From NCBI RefSeq assembly GCF_000430505.1, contig NZ_AUMD01000019.1:310001-374000 (forward strand): a DNA stretch of 64,000 nt, read 5' to 3'. The position numbers and the translations under genes were made by a program. A model generated the notes under the pieces. The model searched no databases and was not told where the DNA came from. It saw nothing but the letters and a program-made list of their open reading frames with translations. This stretch comes from Eisenibacter elegans DSM 3317. GTDB lineage: Bacteria; Bacteroidota; Bacteroidia; Cytophagales; Microscillaceae. Positions 10,207 through 19,359 of this stretch are shown one piece after another. Positions within the stretch are counted from its first letter, which is position 1, and each line of letters opens with the position of its first letter.

Positions 10207-10950
10207 CTAAAAGCTGTAGTCGCCATTGGCGGCCACCGTAAACTTGAGCGCTTTTTTGTTTTGGGCAAATGTGTCATAACCTATTTTGAGGTTTTGCCAA
10301 AAACGCAGCAGCTCCGGCTGATTGCGGTATTTTTGTCGATAATGCGCCACGTTGTTGTCTGTCATCCGAAAGGGGAACACATAGACCGGAATCTGCTCTT
10401 GGCCTTGGTGTTTTGCATACACAGCATAGAGGTAAATCTCCTTGATTTTATCATCGGTCATGGGCAAACACCCTACCGTTACACAAGCACCGTGGATGAA
10501 AATATCACCGCCTAATTTCGCGACCTTATTGCGGAGGCGGTCGGCTTGGTTGGGGTAATTCAAGCCTAGCGACAAATGAAAACTACTCGAAGGGTTGAAA
10601 CGGTCGATATGATAAAATCCTTCTGGCACCTGCAAATCCCCCTCCTGACGCTTGGGGCCAAGCCCACCCGAGCGTTTGCAGACGGCATAAGTGGCCAGCT
10701 TTTGGTAGGTGTCTGCTTGTTTGCTTTTTACATATAGCTCCAGCTCGTCGCTGTCTTTATAAGCCACCAACAGCAACTCATAGCTATTGATTGTCAAACC
10801 CTTAGCTTTGAGCTGCTGTGTAATCAGGGCTTGTTTTTCGTCGATAGCCGTCCGCACACGCGGATAGCGTTTTTGCTGGCTCAAAAAATCCGTTTGCTGC
10901 CACATACAGGCCGCGCAAAGTCCCAAGATACTCCATAAAAAAAGACGCAT
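10207..10950 (-). CDS. L,D-transpeptidase (YkuD/YafK-like) lipoprotein
   Basis: The catalytic domain of this family cross-links or trims peptidoglycan through an active-site cysteine. The motif IHGACVTVGCLPM gives H153 and C161, the expected HG-x-GC pair. An N-terminal lipobox LGLCAAC (C15) follows a short hydrophobic stretch, so the 247-residue protein should be a lipoprotein in the periplasm. The start at 10950 was chosen because it places the signal peptide at the very N-terminus; the frame is open 17 codons further upstream without a plausible signal. YafK-type members are known in Bacteroidota. It is a single gene, convergent with the hypothetical gene at 9695. Confidence 0.88.
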   Translation of the reverse strand: MRLFLWSILGLCAACMWQQTDFLSQQKRYPRVRTAIDEKQALITQQLKAKGLTINSYELLLVAYKDSDELELYVKSKQADTYQKLATYAVCKRSGGLGPKRQEGDLQVPEGFYHIDRFNPSSSFHLSLGLNYPNQADRLRNKVAKLGGDIFIHGACVTVGCLPMTDDKIKEIYLYAVYAKHQGQEQIPVYVFPFRMTDNNVAHYRQKYRNQPELLRFWQNLKIGYDTFAQNKKALKFTVAANGDYSF

Positions 10951-11044
10951 ATACGGTAGGGTTAGGGTGTTGGTGTCCTTATAACGTCCACAAAGCCACA
11001 ATCATTGGCCTTGATGGACAAAAATAGCATATTCCACTCTGATT

Positions 11045-11180
11045 GGAGCCTAACAGGCATTTTTAAGAAAGTAGCTCGGAGCTGGAGCTCCGAGACAGGT
11101 TGAGGATCTTATTTGAGCACAAAATAAGACTTAGCCCATCGTTTGGGGATACAACGTTTGGAAAACATTCATTGGGATGG
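11045..11180 (-). repeat. MITE-like element, family 1, copy B (diverged)
   Basis: Roughly 135 bp sharing with copies C and D, on the opposite strand, the block AGTAGCTCGGAGCTGGAGCTC followed by AAAATAAGACTTAGCCC. The ends have decayed: only TTTGGAAAACATTCATTGG resembles the usual right end. Inner inverted repeats remain (CTCGGAGCT/AGCTCCGAG, AGCCCATC/GATGGGCT). Confidence 0.55.
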
Positions 11181-11340
11181 GCTTTTGCCCAATTATACAA
11201 AGTGAAAAAGCTCCAATCTGACGGGGGCAAAATTACCCATGTTGCTTTGGAATTATGCACCAAAAAGCAGAACTTATCCCAAGATTTGTTTGATTTGAAA
11301 GCTTACCGGATTTTATTTCTTTGATTGCCAAAACATTTTC

Positions 11341-11526
11341 AGCTCATCAAATTATTTTCATCGACACCAAAACACTACTGTTTGGCTGTTAGGTCGTTAA
11401 AAATGCTCGTCGTAGCCCTCCCACGATTAAAATCGTGGGCTAGACATAAAATCTGCGCTTTTTACCTAGTAGCCACACAAAAACCAGCTGTTTTTGAGTG
11501 CTACGCCGAAAGTTTAAACAAACGCT
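11341..11526 (+). repeat. Dispersed repeat, family 2, copy E
   Basis: About 186 bp that aligns with the reverse complement of 36241-36425. Long identical blocks include TCATCGACACCAAAAC, CGTTAAAAATGCTCGTCGTA with GCCCTCCCACGAT next to it, and the palindrome CCCACGATTAAAATCGTGGG. It fills most of the space before the hydrolase gene at 11557. Confidence 0.7.
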
Positions 11527-11556
11527 AACATACCTCATCACCAAAACGCAAAAACG

Positions 11557-12423
11557 ATGACTACTACTACTACTTTGGAATGGCACACCCACGACGGCCT
11601 ACGCATCGAGGCAGGGGCTTGGATGCCCACACAGCCCCCCATCGGAATGATTTGTATTGTCCACGGAATGGGCGAGCACTACCGCCGCTATGAGGCGCTG
11701 GCGCGATACCTCAATACCCAAGGCTGGGGCATCCTGAGCTTTGACCACCGTGGCCATGGGCGCTCCGAAGGCCAACGCGGCCACAGCCCAAGTTATGAAG
11801 ACCTGATGCGTGACCTTGACCAAGCCCTACACCAAACGCTCACCTTAGCCGGAGGCGACGAAAAGCTGCCCCTTGTCTTGATGGGACACAGTATGGGGGG
11901 CAACTTGGTACTCAATTATGGCCTCCGCCGCCCACACCATACCTTGGCCGGGGTGATTGCCTCTGCGCCGTGGCTACGCTTGGTCAAGCCCCCTTCGGTC
12001 CTGTTGATGGGCGCGCTCAGGCTGCTCAAACCCCTAGTGCCCACCCTTAGCCAGCCTACCAAGCTCGAAGTCAGCGCCCTCTCCCGCGATGCCGCAGTGG
12101 TGGCCGACTATCAGGCCGACACCCTCAACCACGACCGCATCACGGCAGGCTTTTTCTTTGAAGTCAATCAGGCCGGTAATTGGGCCCTCTCTCAAGCCGA
12201 ACACTGGAAAACACCCTTGTTGCTCTACCACGGCACAGGCGACCGCATCACCGCCGCAGCGGGCACAGCAGCCTTTGCCGACAAAGTAAAGCCCGCCCTA
12301 CTGACCTACCGTGCCTGGGAGGGCTGGTACCACGAGCTGCACAACGAGCCCCAAAAGGAGGAACTCTGGCAGTGGCTTGTTCGCTGGCTGGAGGGCGTTC
12401 GGAAGCCTACTCCGGCGGAATAG
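11557..12423 (+). CDS. Alpha/beta hydrolase, monoacylglycerol-lipase-like
   Basis: A serine hydrolase of 288 residues in the Hydrolase_4 group, related to monoacylglycerol lipases and lysophospholipases. Visible motifs are IVHGMGEHYRRY (oxyanion strand), DHRGHGRSEG, the nucleophile elbow GHSMGG with S112, an acid-position GTGDRIT, and the histidine in GWYHELHNEP. All catalytic positions are present and there is no signal peptide, so it is cytoplasmic. The ATG at 11557 is the only sensible start. The 3' end overlaps the convergent SDR gene by 17 bases, with both C-termini ending in a Pro-rich PE/PAE. Substrate inferred from the family only. Confidence 0.92.
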   Translation: MTTTTTLEWHTHDGLRIEAGAWMPTQPPIGMICIVHGMGEHYRRYEALARYLNTQGWGILSFDHRGHGRSEGQRGHSPSYEDLMRDLDQALHQTLTLAGGDEKLPLVLMGHSMGGNLVLNYGLRRPHHTLAGVIASAPWLRLVKPPSVLLMGALRLLKPLVPTLSQPTKLEVSALSRDAAVVADYQADTLNHDRITAGFFFEVNQAGNWALSQAEHWKTPLLLYHGTGDRITAAAGTAAFADKVKPALLTYRAWEGWYHELHNEPQKEELWQWLVRWLEGVRKPTPAE

Positions 12424-13237
12424 GCATCGCACGTTCGGCCATTTGGCGTACCTTGCCCAAAAACCAAGTCGGCGCCAAGCGCTTCATCCACCACATCCGC
12501 CGCGCCTCACGGGGCAAGACCACATAGAGCTTGCCCTTGGCGGCCTTCTGGAGGGCTGTTTGGGCTACCTCCGCCGCCGACATCGTAGAGGCGTTCATCA
12601 TCTTTTCGGTATGTGCTTTGACCGTATCGCCCCCACGGGCATACTGTGCGATGTTGGTTTTGAAAAACCAGGGCTGCAAGACCGTAACCCCAATGCCGAA
12701 GCCGGCTAGCTCGCTGTGTAGGGTTTCGGAAATAGCCACCACAGCGGCCTTGGTGGTATTGTAGGCCGCCATCCCCGGCGCACAAGCAATGGCCGCACAA
12801 CTGGCCGTATTGAGGATGTGCCCCGAACGCTGCGTCTTCATCGTAGGGATAAAAAAATGACAGCCATACACTACGCCCATCTGATTGATGCCCACCATCC
12901 ACTCCCAGTTTTCTAAGCCATAAGCCTCAAAAGCACCTCCATCGCCCACACCGGCATTGTTACAAAGTAGGTCGATGCCGCCTGCCTGAGCCAAAAACTC
13001 CTTGGCCACAGCAGCATATGCCCCCTTATCAGATACATCCAAGACATAGGTCAAGGGCTTGCCACCTTGGCTTTGGATTAGCTGCGCCGCCTTGGCCAAC
13101 GGCTCGGGCTGTAGGTCGGCCATACCGATGGTCCAACCATCGGCAGCCAACTCCTGACACAAGGCCAAGCCCAGGCCCGAAGCCGCACCAGTAATAAAAG
13201 CACGCTTTTGGGGAAATTTGCGGGTAAGGGTATGCAT
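12407..13237 (-). CDS. SDR family oxidoreductase
   Basis: A classical SDR of 276 residues with the cofactor motif TGAASGLG (residues 16-23), DLQPEP after the second strand, LCNNAGVGDG, and an active site SCAAIACAPGMAAYNTTKAA that supplies Ser, Tyr and Lys (YNTTK). The C-terminal extension (KRLAPTWFLGKVRQMAER) is typical of SDRs annotated near lipid metabolism. It overlaps the lipase-like gene tail to tail by 17 bases, so the two are convergent and not co-transcribed. The family is certain; the substrate is unknown. Confidence 0.9.
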   Translation of the reverse strand: MHTLTRKFPQKRAFITGAASGLGLALCQELAADGWTIGMADLQPEPLAKAAQLIQSQGGKPLTYVLDVSDKGAYAAVAKEFLAQAGGIDLLCNNAGVGDGGAFEAYGLENWEWMVGINQMGVVYGCHFFIPTMKTQRSGHILNTASCAAIACAPGMAAYNTTKAAVVAISETLHSELAGFGIGVTVLQPWFFKTNIAQYARGGDTVKAHTEKMMNASTMSAAEVAQTALQKAAKGKLYVVLPREARRMWWMKRLAPTWFLGKVRQMAERAMPIPPE

Positions 13238-13290
13238 GGTATCGTAAGGTTAATGGGTGTATTGTGTTAAACCTAAATACTTGTTCGTAA

Positions 13291-13530
13291 TTAGAGGTTC
13301 AGCCCTTCGCTGAATATGGTGCGAATAATCATATTTTCGCTTTCTAAACCTCTTTCTTGAAACTTCAAAATACCGTTTTTGATGCTTTGTAGGCTTTTCT
13401 GAATCGCCTCAAAGCCCGAAAGATAAAAATAACCCACAGCCATACCACTAAACTCGCTTTCTGTGAGCAAGTGATTGACGTAATCAATCAGTAGGTTGTC
13501 CTTGGTATTATCTATGGTAGTTTTGCTCAT
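13291..13530 (-). pseudogene. N-terminal fragment, possibly of a PLD-domain helicase
   Basis: A 79-residue frame whose first part (IDNTKDNLLIDYVNHLLTES, then AVGYFYLSGFEAIQKSL) resembles the start of large DEAD/SNF2-type helicases with an N-terminal phospholipase-D-like domain, in which an IATGYF-LSGF strand is characteristic. After about residue 50 the resemblance ends and the frame stops early, whereas the family has over 900 residues. It therefore looks like a remnant, next to a transposase fragment. The similarity is from memory and needs a search. The alternative is an unrelated short intact gene. Confidence 0.4.
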
Positions 13531-13578
13531 ATATTTTGTGTTTTATCAAGTCTCTGTTAGCAAGGCTCAGACTTTGAT

Positions 13579-13609
13579 GACTTTCCAAGTCTTGGAGACT
13601 TGGAAAGTC
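13579..13609. repeat. Perfect REP-like palindrome
   Basis: Two 13-base arms, GACTTTCCAAGTC and GACTTGGAAAGTC, around the 5-base loop TTGGA. It lies 14 bases from the end of a RAYT-like transposase fragment, the association expected of REP elements. It could also fold as a transcription terminator. Confidence 0.75.
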
Positions 13610-13622
13610 TATTTGAAAAAAC

Positions 13623-13808
13623 TTACTCATCTCCAATTAACAAATCATCAATACCTCCCAAATCTTGCTCTGACTGATGAAATAAAATATAAGCCTGTTT
13701 ACCGCCAAACCATTCTAAAACCTCATCTCGTTTTATTTTACTCGGCTTATCCTGCAAAATCGTTTGATAAGCACTACAAGGGTAGTTGATAAAATCATTG
13801 GTCTTCAA
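13623..13808 (-). pseudogene. C-terminal fragment of a REP-associated (Y1/IS200-like) transposase
   Basis: The 61 residues NDFINYPCSAYQTILQDKP, then KRDEVLEWFGGKQAYILFHQ, match the C-terminal end of Y1-type RAYT transposases, where YPxSxY and EVL-WFGG-FHQ patterns recur. The HUH motif and catalytic tyrosine of the N-terminal domain (about 120 residues) are missing. Upstream the frame runs into the chimeric ORF, so the gene was cut by rearrangement. The identification rests on motif memory. Confidence 0.55.
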
Positions 13809-14001
13809 GAACTGGAAAGCCTATAACTTGGAATGTTGGCAGTCTATGCAACTTGCCAAACTCCTCCAACTCCTTGGCCTTCTGTGCCTCCTCGACCAAA
13901 GGAAAGATACTCAGAATATAAGACAATTCCTCCAAATTTAAGTCATAAATCTTCGCTACCAAAGCATCGAGCTTGGCACGCAAATCAGACTTACCCAGCC
14001 C
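13798..14001 (-). pseudogene. C-terminal tail of an Eco57I-like DNA methylase/restriction enzyme, fused in frame to an RND fragment
   Basis: The last 68 residues of the long minus-strand frame do not belong to an RND permease. LRAKLDALVAKIYDLNLEEL, then YILSIFPLVEEAQKAKELEEF, matches the end of Eco57I-type or PglX-like methylases, where LDALVA-LYGL and YIL-TFPLV recur. The junction is near 14001, directly after SEFKSGLG of the permease. The final residues (TFQVIGFPVLEDQ) are of unclear origin. The fusion is probably a deletion scar, not a functional chimera. Confidence 0.55.
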
Positions 14002-15345
14002 AAGCCCTGATTTGAACTCTGAACCTGCGCTCGTGGACAGGGCAATGGGCATCATACCCAGCACCATGGCGATGGTTATCATCAAAATAGGTCGTAAACG
14101 GAGCGTTGCGGCAGTCATCAATGCTTCATACGTCGGCTTACCTTCAGCTTTGAGTTGATTGGTAAAATCAACAATCAATATCCCGTTTTTGGCTACCAAA
14201 CCCAACAGCATAATGATACCCATTTGTGTATATACGCTTATTGGTGTAATGGACAGGTTCAAAACAGTGAATGCACCAATGAGCGCCACAGGAATCGAGA
14301 ATAAGACCACAAAAGGATACACAAAATTATTGTACAAGGCGACCATCAAGAGGTAAATACACAACAAGCCAATGCCGAGTGCAGAGAGCAATGCCCCAAG
14401 CGATTCTGCTTGCAGTTTGATGTCGCCTGTCCAGACGTAGCTTACATCGGCGGGAATGATGCTTTCGTCTTTCAAGAGTTCATCAATAGCAGCTCCTACG
14501 ATTCCGGGTGTAGTGCCTTGGTTGTGTCCTGTGATGGTGAGAGAGGGCTGTCGGTTGTATCGCTCAAGCTGCGAGGGGGCTGTGCCAAGCGTGATGCTTG
14601 CAAACTGTGAAAATTTAACGGCTTGCCCTTGCTTGTTGATGATTTCCATATTGGCTAGATCATCGGGGTTTTTGCGGTCAAATTTATCTGCTATCAAGCG
14701 GATGTCATAGTTACTTAATCCATCTTTAAATTCAGCATCATCATTGCCATCGAATGCCGTCCGAAACGTACCGGCAATCATTCCCATATCCAAACCCAAG
14801 GTGGAGAGCTGCTCTCTGTCAATGCTTACATTCAGTTCGGGTGCACCGTCTTCTGCGCCTACTTTTACATTGTCCACACCGGGTATTTGTTGCATTTTGT
14901 CTTTTAGATTTTGTGCCACTACAAACAGCTTGTCGTAATCAGCACCTGTGAGTACAATTTGCAAGGGGGCAGCCCCACCTTTGATGCTTACTTTGCTTAC
15001 TTCAGCATTCACGCTGGGCATTTTGGCAATGAGTTCATCACGCATCAAAAGCATAAATTCTTCGGTGCTTTTGTCTCGCTCTTTTTTGTCTACCAACTTT
15101 ACAGAAATTTCTGATTTATTGGGCGAGCCCAAGCCACCGCCTACAATAGACGGCCCTCCGATATTGGCAAATACCGTTTTTACTTCGGGTTGTGAAAGCA
15201 AATAATCTTCTACGGCTCGGGTCTGCAGATTGGTGTTCTCAATAGAAAGTCGCTTGTCAAACTCTAAGCCTAAGGTCAGTTTACCTTGGTCGCCGGCTGC
15301 CACGAGTTCTTCACCCATAATGCCCAAGCTCATCATCCAGCCCAA
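14002..15345 (-). pseudogene. RND efflux permease fragment, truncated at both ends
   Basis: RND permeases (AcrB/HAE1 type, about 1,040 residues) pump drugs or lipids across the inner membrane with a periplasmic adaptor and a TolC channel. About 448 residues of the second half remain: the start of the second porter domain (VAAGDQGKLTLGLEFDKRLS), porter-domain strands, then membrane helices (ALLSALGIGLLCIYLLMVAL) and the TM10-11 loop GLVAKNGILIVDFTN. The first half and the last helices are absent. The nominal start is a TTG, and an in-frame TGA lies 15 codons upstream at 15391. The 3' end runs into a methylase tail. The protein cannot work as a pump. Confidence 0.85.
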
Positions 15346-15638
15346 GCCGCCAAAGCAAGAGTTGTATTTTTTGATGAGTTGGTCGAAGCTTCAGAAGCTT
15401 CTTCGGAATCAAATGTAGAAAATATTCAAAAGAAGACACAAAATATCCTCATAAAAATCTACTGACGAGGCAAGTCTGTGGAAGGCAAACGTTTCAAATA
15501 AAAAATCGGGGCTTTCATCATTTTTTTGGCAGACTTGGTCATGATAATTTGAGTAGTTTTTTGATTTTGAAGAAGTTTGTAGGGTGCTGATAGACATTCT
15601 ATCAGGCCACATTACAATCACTTTAAAATTGTTGCAAG
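15346..15638. other. Junction region with a possible plus-strand coding remnant
   Basis: From about 15370 to 15464 the plus strand reads FDELVEASEASSESNVENIQ, then KKTQNILIKIY and a TGA. It is polar, Glu/Lys/Asn-rich and protein-like, but has no start codon or recognisable family. The rest is an AT-rich leader for the gene at 15639. Confidence 0.25.
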
Positions 15639-17627
15639 ATGAAAACCCTCCTCCGCTTTCTCGCTTGCCTTTTGGGCTTCTTGCTTATTTTTTGTGTGCG
15701 CACGGCTTTTGCCCAAGACCTTGTGCTGCAAGGCACTGTAAGAGATGCCCAAACAAAAGAAGCTATTCCTTATGCCAGTATTTATATCAAAGGCAGCAAT
15801 ATCGGTACTGCCAGCAATAGCGAGGGCTTTTTTGTGTTTAAAGTGCCCGAAGACTTACAAAGCGGCATTTTGGTAGTATCTTATATCGGGCACGAGTCTT
15901 TTCAGATTCCCCTGCGCGCTGTTCAGAAGCCCGAGGCAATGGAAATACTGCTGCAAGAATCGGCCACTACACTCAAGGAGGTGAGTATTTCGGCGGCCTC
16001 TGCTGCCCAAATTGTGGCCAAGGCCTCTGAGCGTATTCCGCTCAATTATCCTTTGAGCAATACACTTTATACGGGCTTTTATCGGGAGTCGAACCTGCAC
16101 CATCAAAAAGACAGCCCGGAGCGCTATTTTTATGTGATAGAGGCCGTAATCAAGCACAACAAGCCCTCTTACAAAAGTCCCCTGCCAGCGGGCGACATCA
16201 AGATTGAGAAAGTGCGCAAGGAGCAGTTTGTAGGTGATAGTACCAAATTCTCAAAATGGGCAGCAGGGGCTTTTACGCCCATACGCTTCGATGCCGTAAA
16301 AAAACGCTTCGACTTCCTCCGCCCCTCCACCCTGTCGAGATATACCTATACTTTGGAAGACTACACCACCTATCAAGACAGAGAGGTCTATCAAATCAGT
16401 TTCCAGCCTGCCCAAAAAAGCGCCGATTACGAAGGCACGATGTATATTGATACAGAAAGCTATGCCATCGTAAAAGTGGACTATCAGTACAGCCCCGAAG
16501 GCCTGCGCCGCGAAAACCAAAGCCGCAACTATACAGACCTCCTCCAAAGGCGCTTTAGGGTAAACTACCAAGCCCTTGCCAACAACAGATGGTACTTGCA
16601 AAGCCTGTGGCAAGAGGCCAAAGGCTACGACCGCAAGGCCAAGGATTATTATCGCTACCAAACCGAGTATGCCAGCACCCGCATAGATACCAATCGCTAC
16701 GAGAAGTTTGAATATGCCGATAAAATACAGTTTGAAGAGGTTTTTTTGACAAAAAACGATGCTTATGACGAAAACTTCTGGAAAGACTACAACTTGGTGG
16801 CCGAAACCCAAAGCCTGAAAAGTATTTTGATTGATACAAGCTATCAGCTCAATATCCGAAAAGAACAAGAAGCAAACGCTTCTCAAAAAGCCACAAGAAA
16901 GCCATTATCTATCAGGTCGCTCTTTTCTTTTGATACTTATCTTTTGCAGGCGCAGGCGCAAAATGTACAGTTTCAATACAGCAACGCTGCCGGCAGCTTC
17001 GCCCTGAACGAAAGCCAAGATTTGCCAACTACCCGAGTGGCTTGGGGCAGCAGTTTTGGGATAGAAGTGGATGTTTATAAAGATTTTTATATTACCTTTC
17101 AGGGCGCTTTCGGGTTTAGTCGCGCAGGTTTCAGTGGGGTGGATTTGGGCAGCGGACATCGTTTTTTGTTGAACAAGCCGAAAAAACGTTCTATTTACCT
17201 GATTACTGAACTCGCTTACACTAACACGCGACTGCTGTTCAGAATCGCTGATTACAATAACAATAATGCCGAAAATATTGCCATAGAAGGTACTACTTTC
17301 GACAAAGAAACGGTGCGTGCAGAGTACTTGCAGCGACAATCGGCGCTCAAATTAAGATTAGGCTTGGAGGTGGAATTGGAGCGAAATATTCTGGCTTTTG
17401 TGCAAGTGGGCTATTTTATTCCTTTGCAAGAAAGCCATAGTCTGCTTTTCAGCGATAAAAATGAGTTTGGGCTGGTGGGTATGATTGGACAAAGGCGCAA
17501 AGAAGTAGATTTTGACAATCCGAGAGCCGCTGTGCAGCAAAACGGACAAGAAAGCAGGAATTTCCTCTTCAACAATTTGCTCTTTTTTAATGTTGGCTTT
17601 AAGTGGAATTTAAAGCTCCGACTTTAG
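15639..17627 (+). CDS. Carboxypeptidase-regulatory-like domain outer-membrane protein
   Basis: 662 residues with a signal peptide (LLRFLACLLGFLLIFCVRTAFA). Next comes a CarboxypepD_reg-like domain at residues 27-105 (LVLQGTVRDAQTKEAIPYAS, YIKGSNIGTASNSEGFF, VVSYIGHESF), a central region with YTGFYRES, and a C-terminal half of amphipathic strands ending in NVGFKWNLKLRL, typical of outer-membrane beta-structure. Bacteroidota use this domain on TonB-linked and DUF5686-type outer-membrane proteins. It lies 3 bases upstream of a LytS-type kinase gene, so the three genes 15639-19324 form one operon and the kinase may sense the state of this protein. That functional link is inference; the domain call is secure. 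Confidence 0.85.
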   Translation: MKTLLRFLACLLGFLLIFCVRTAFAQDLVLQGTVRDAQTKEAIPYASIYIKGSNIGTASNSEGFFVFKVPEDLQSGILVVSYIGHESFQIPLRAVQKPEAMEILLQESATTLKEVSISAASAAQIVAKASERIPLNYPLSNTLYTGFYRESNLHHQKDSPERYFYVIEAVIKHNKPSYKSPLPAGDIKIEKVRKEQFVGDSTKFSKWAAGAFTPIRFDAVKKRFDFLRPSTLSRYTYTLEDYTTYQDREVYQISFQPAQKSADYEGTMYIDTESYAIVKVDYQYSPEGLRRENQSRNYTDLLQRRFRVNYQALANNRWYLQSLWQEAKGYDRKAKDYYRYQTEYASTRIDTNRYEKFEYADKIQFEEVFLTKNDAYDENFWKDYNLVAETQSLKSILIDTSYQLNIRKEQEANASQKATRKPLSIRSLFSFDTYLLQAQAQNVQFQYSNAAGSFALNESQDLPTTRVAWGSSFGIEVDVYKDFYITFQGAFGFSRAGFSGVDLGSGHRFLLNKPKKRSIYLITELAYTNTRLLFRIADYNNNNAENIAIEGTTFDKETVRAEYLQRQSALKLRLGLEVELERNILAFVQVGYFIPLQESHSLLFSDKNEFGLVGMIGQRRKEVDFDNPRAAVQQNGQESRNFLFNNLLFFNVGFKWNLKLRL

Positions 17628-17630
17628 CGC

Positions 17631-18611
17631 ATGTATCATTTTATCAACTTTCTCAAAAGTTCTAGATTTTGGTTGCATTTCGCCTTTTGGTGTTGTGTGC
17701 TGCTGCTGATATTGCTTTATACTTCCGACCCAGAGGTGATTGTGGCCAATCTGCTTATACAAATTGTGGCTACGTATTTGGCACACCACTTGGTGGTGGA
17801 CAGGTTCTACAAAAAAGGCCAATTCAAACACTTTCTGATTGCTTTTTTATCTTTTATTCTTATATATTCTGTGTTGATTTACTATCTGCTCATCTGGATT
17901 GACCTCAAAGACAGAGATGACTTTCTTTCGGTGCTGGTAGGTGTCTTTGCTTTTACCTTCTTTACTACCAGTGCCAAAATTGCCCGATACAGCTATTTCA
18001 AAGAAAAAGAATATGCCCGCGTGCAGATTCAACAGCTTCAGAGCGAGCTTTCTTTGCTCAAGGCGCAGGTCAATCCGCACTTTTTGTTCAATACGCTGAA
18101 CAATCTCTATGGCTTGATTACGCAACATCAAAATGAGAAAGCCGCCGAAATCACCCTGAAACTCTCCGGCCTGATGCGCTACCTGCTCGAAAGCAGCAAG
18201 GCCGAAAAAGTGAGCCTGCACAAAGAGGTGCAGTTTCTGGAAGATTACTTGGCCTTAGAGCGCATTCGTTTGGCCAAAAATACCGACATTCGCTTCGAGG
18301 CTTCGGGCTTAGACAAAGAGGTTTTTGTAGCGCCGCTGCTGCTCGTTCCTTTGGTAGAAAATGCCTTCAAGCACGGCCTACAAAGTATTTCTGACCAAAA
18401 TTTTGCGCATTTCAGTTTGTCTTTACAAGGCAATGAACTGTATTTTGAAGCCCAAAATTCTATCGGAAAAACCCTTGAAAGCCCAGCCCAAAGTGGTACC
18501 GGCTTGGCCAATCTGCGCAAGCGCTTGGCGCTGGCCTATCCCGAAAAGCACTTTTTGGAAATCGAAGCGCAAGTAAGTATTTTTAAAGCAACTTTATATA
18601 TAAAGCTATGA
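17631..18611 (+). CDS. LytS/YehU-type sensor histidine kinase
   Basis: An inner-membrane kinase of 326 residues. About four hydrophobic segments cover residues 15-115 with no large periplasmic domain, followed by a short coiled coil (EKEYARVQIQQLQSELSLLK). The His_kinase motif QVNPHFLFNTLNNLYGL contains the phospho-accepting H150. The ATPase part shows LVPLVENAFKHG (N box) and GTGLANLRKRL (G box). Its stop overlaps the start of the LytTR regulator gene by 4 bases (ATGA), so the two are a translationally coupled two-component pair. The signal is unknown, but the outer-membrane protein gene immediately upstream is the likely partner. Confidence 0.95.
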   Translation: MYHFINFLKSSRFWLHFAFWCCVLLLILLYTSDPEVIVANLLIQIVATYLAHHLVVDRFYKKGQFKHFLIAFLSFILIYSVLIYYLLIWIDLKDRDDFLSVLVGVFAFTFFTTSAKIARYSYFKEKEYARVQIQQLQSELSLLKAQVNPHFLFNTLNNLYGLITQHQNEKAAEITLKLSGLMRYLLESSKAEKVSLHKEVQFLEDYLALERIRLAKNTDIRFEASGLDKEVFVAPLLLVPLVENAFKHGLQSISDQNFAHFSLSLQGNELYFEAQNSIGKTLESPAQSGTGLANLRKRLALAYPEKHFLEIEAQVSIFKATLYIKL

Positions 18612-19324
18612 AATACAGATGCCTGATTGTAGATGACGAGCCGATAGCGCGACAAATCTTAGAAAAATACATCGCACAGGTAGAGGCCTTGCACTTGGCA
18701 GGCCAATGCGGCAATGCCTTCGAGGCGCTGAATGTACTGCACAAAGAGGTGATAGATATTCTGTTTTTGGACATCAAAATGCCCACACTTTCGGGCTTAG
18801 ACCTGCTCAAGACCTTACAAAATCCGCCCAAGGTGATTCTGACAACGGCCTTTTCGGAGTTTGGCGTGGAGAGCTACGAATACGGCATTACAGACTACCT
18901 GCTCAAACCCATTGCTTTTGAGCGCTTTCTGAAAGCCGTAAACAAGGTTTTGCTGCCCGGCCAAAAGGAGGCAGATACCGAAAAAACAGGCGAAAAAAGC
19001 AGCGAACAGGAGTTTATATTTTTTAAGGCCGATAAGAAAATCCACAAATTGTATTTCAAGGAAATCTTGTTTTTTGAGGGCTGCGGCAACTATGTGAAGG
19101 TATATACCGAGCAGGCACAGCCGTTGATGGTGCTGGAGAAGTTTGGCGACTTGGAAGAGAAGCTGCCCGCAAAACAGTTTCTCAGGGTACACAAATCCTT
19201 TATTGTGAATGTGGCGCATATCCAACAAATAGAAGGCAATACGCTCAAAATCAAAGATAAAAGTGTGAGCGTCTCGGCTACTTACAAGCAAAATTTGGAA
19301 AGCCTCTTCAACAGAAATCAATAA
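18608..19324 (+). CDS. LytTR family response regulator
   Basis: 238 residues. The receiver domain has the acidic pair DDE near residue 9, the phosphorylation site D55 in ILFLDIKMP, and the conserved LLKP lysine. A linker (about residues 118-135) leads to a LytTR DNA-binding domain (FFKADKKIHKLYFKEILFFE, KQFLRVHKSFIVN). It is the cognate regulator of the LytS-type kinase whose stop overlaps its start. LytTR proteins bind direct repeats in promoters; no clear target repeat was found in front of the operon. Confidence 0.95.
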   Translation: MKYRCLIVDDEPIARQILEKYIAQVEALHLAGQCGNAFEALNVLHKEVIDILFLDIKMPTLSGLDLLKTLQNPPKVILTTAFSEFGVESYEYGITDYLLKPIAFERFLKAVNKVLLPGQKEADTEKTGEKSSEQEFIFFKADKKIHKLYFKEILFFEGCGNYVKVYTEQAQPLMVLEKFGDLEEKLPAKQFLRVHKSFIVNVAHIQQIEGNTLKIKDKSVSVSATYKQNLESLFNRNQ

Positions 19325-19359
19325 ATATAGCTATCTTATGGCATCTATCAACAAGCGAT

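Noticed and set aside
11063-11324. Short frames in both directions around 11.1-11.3 kb
   Set aside because: They lie in the diverged MITE copy and its flank and have no protein-like family.
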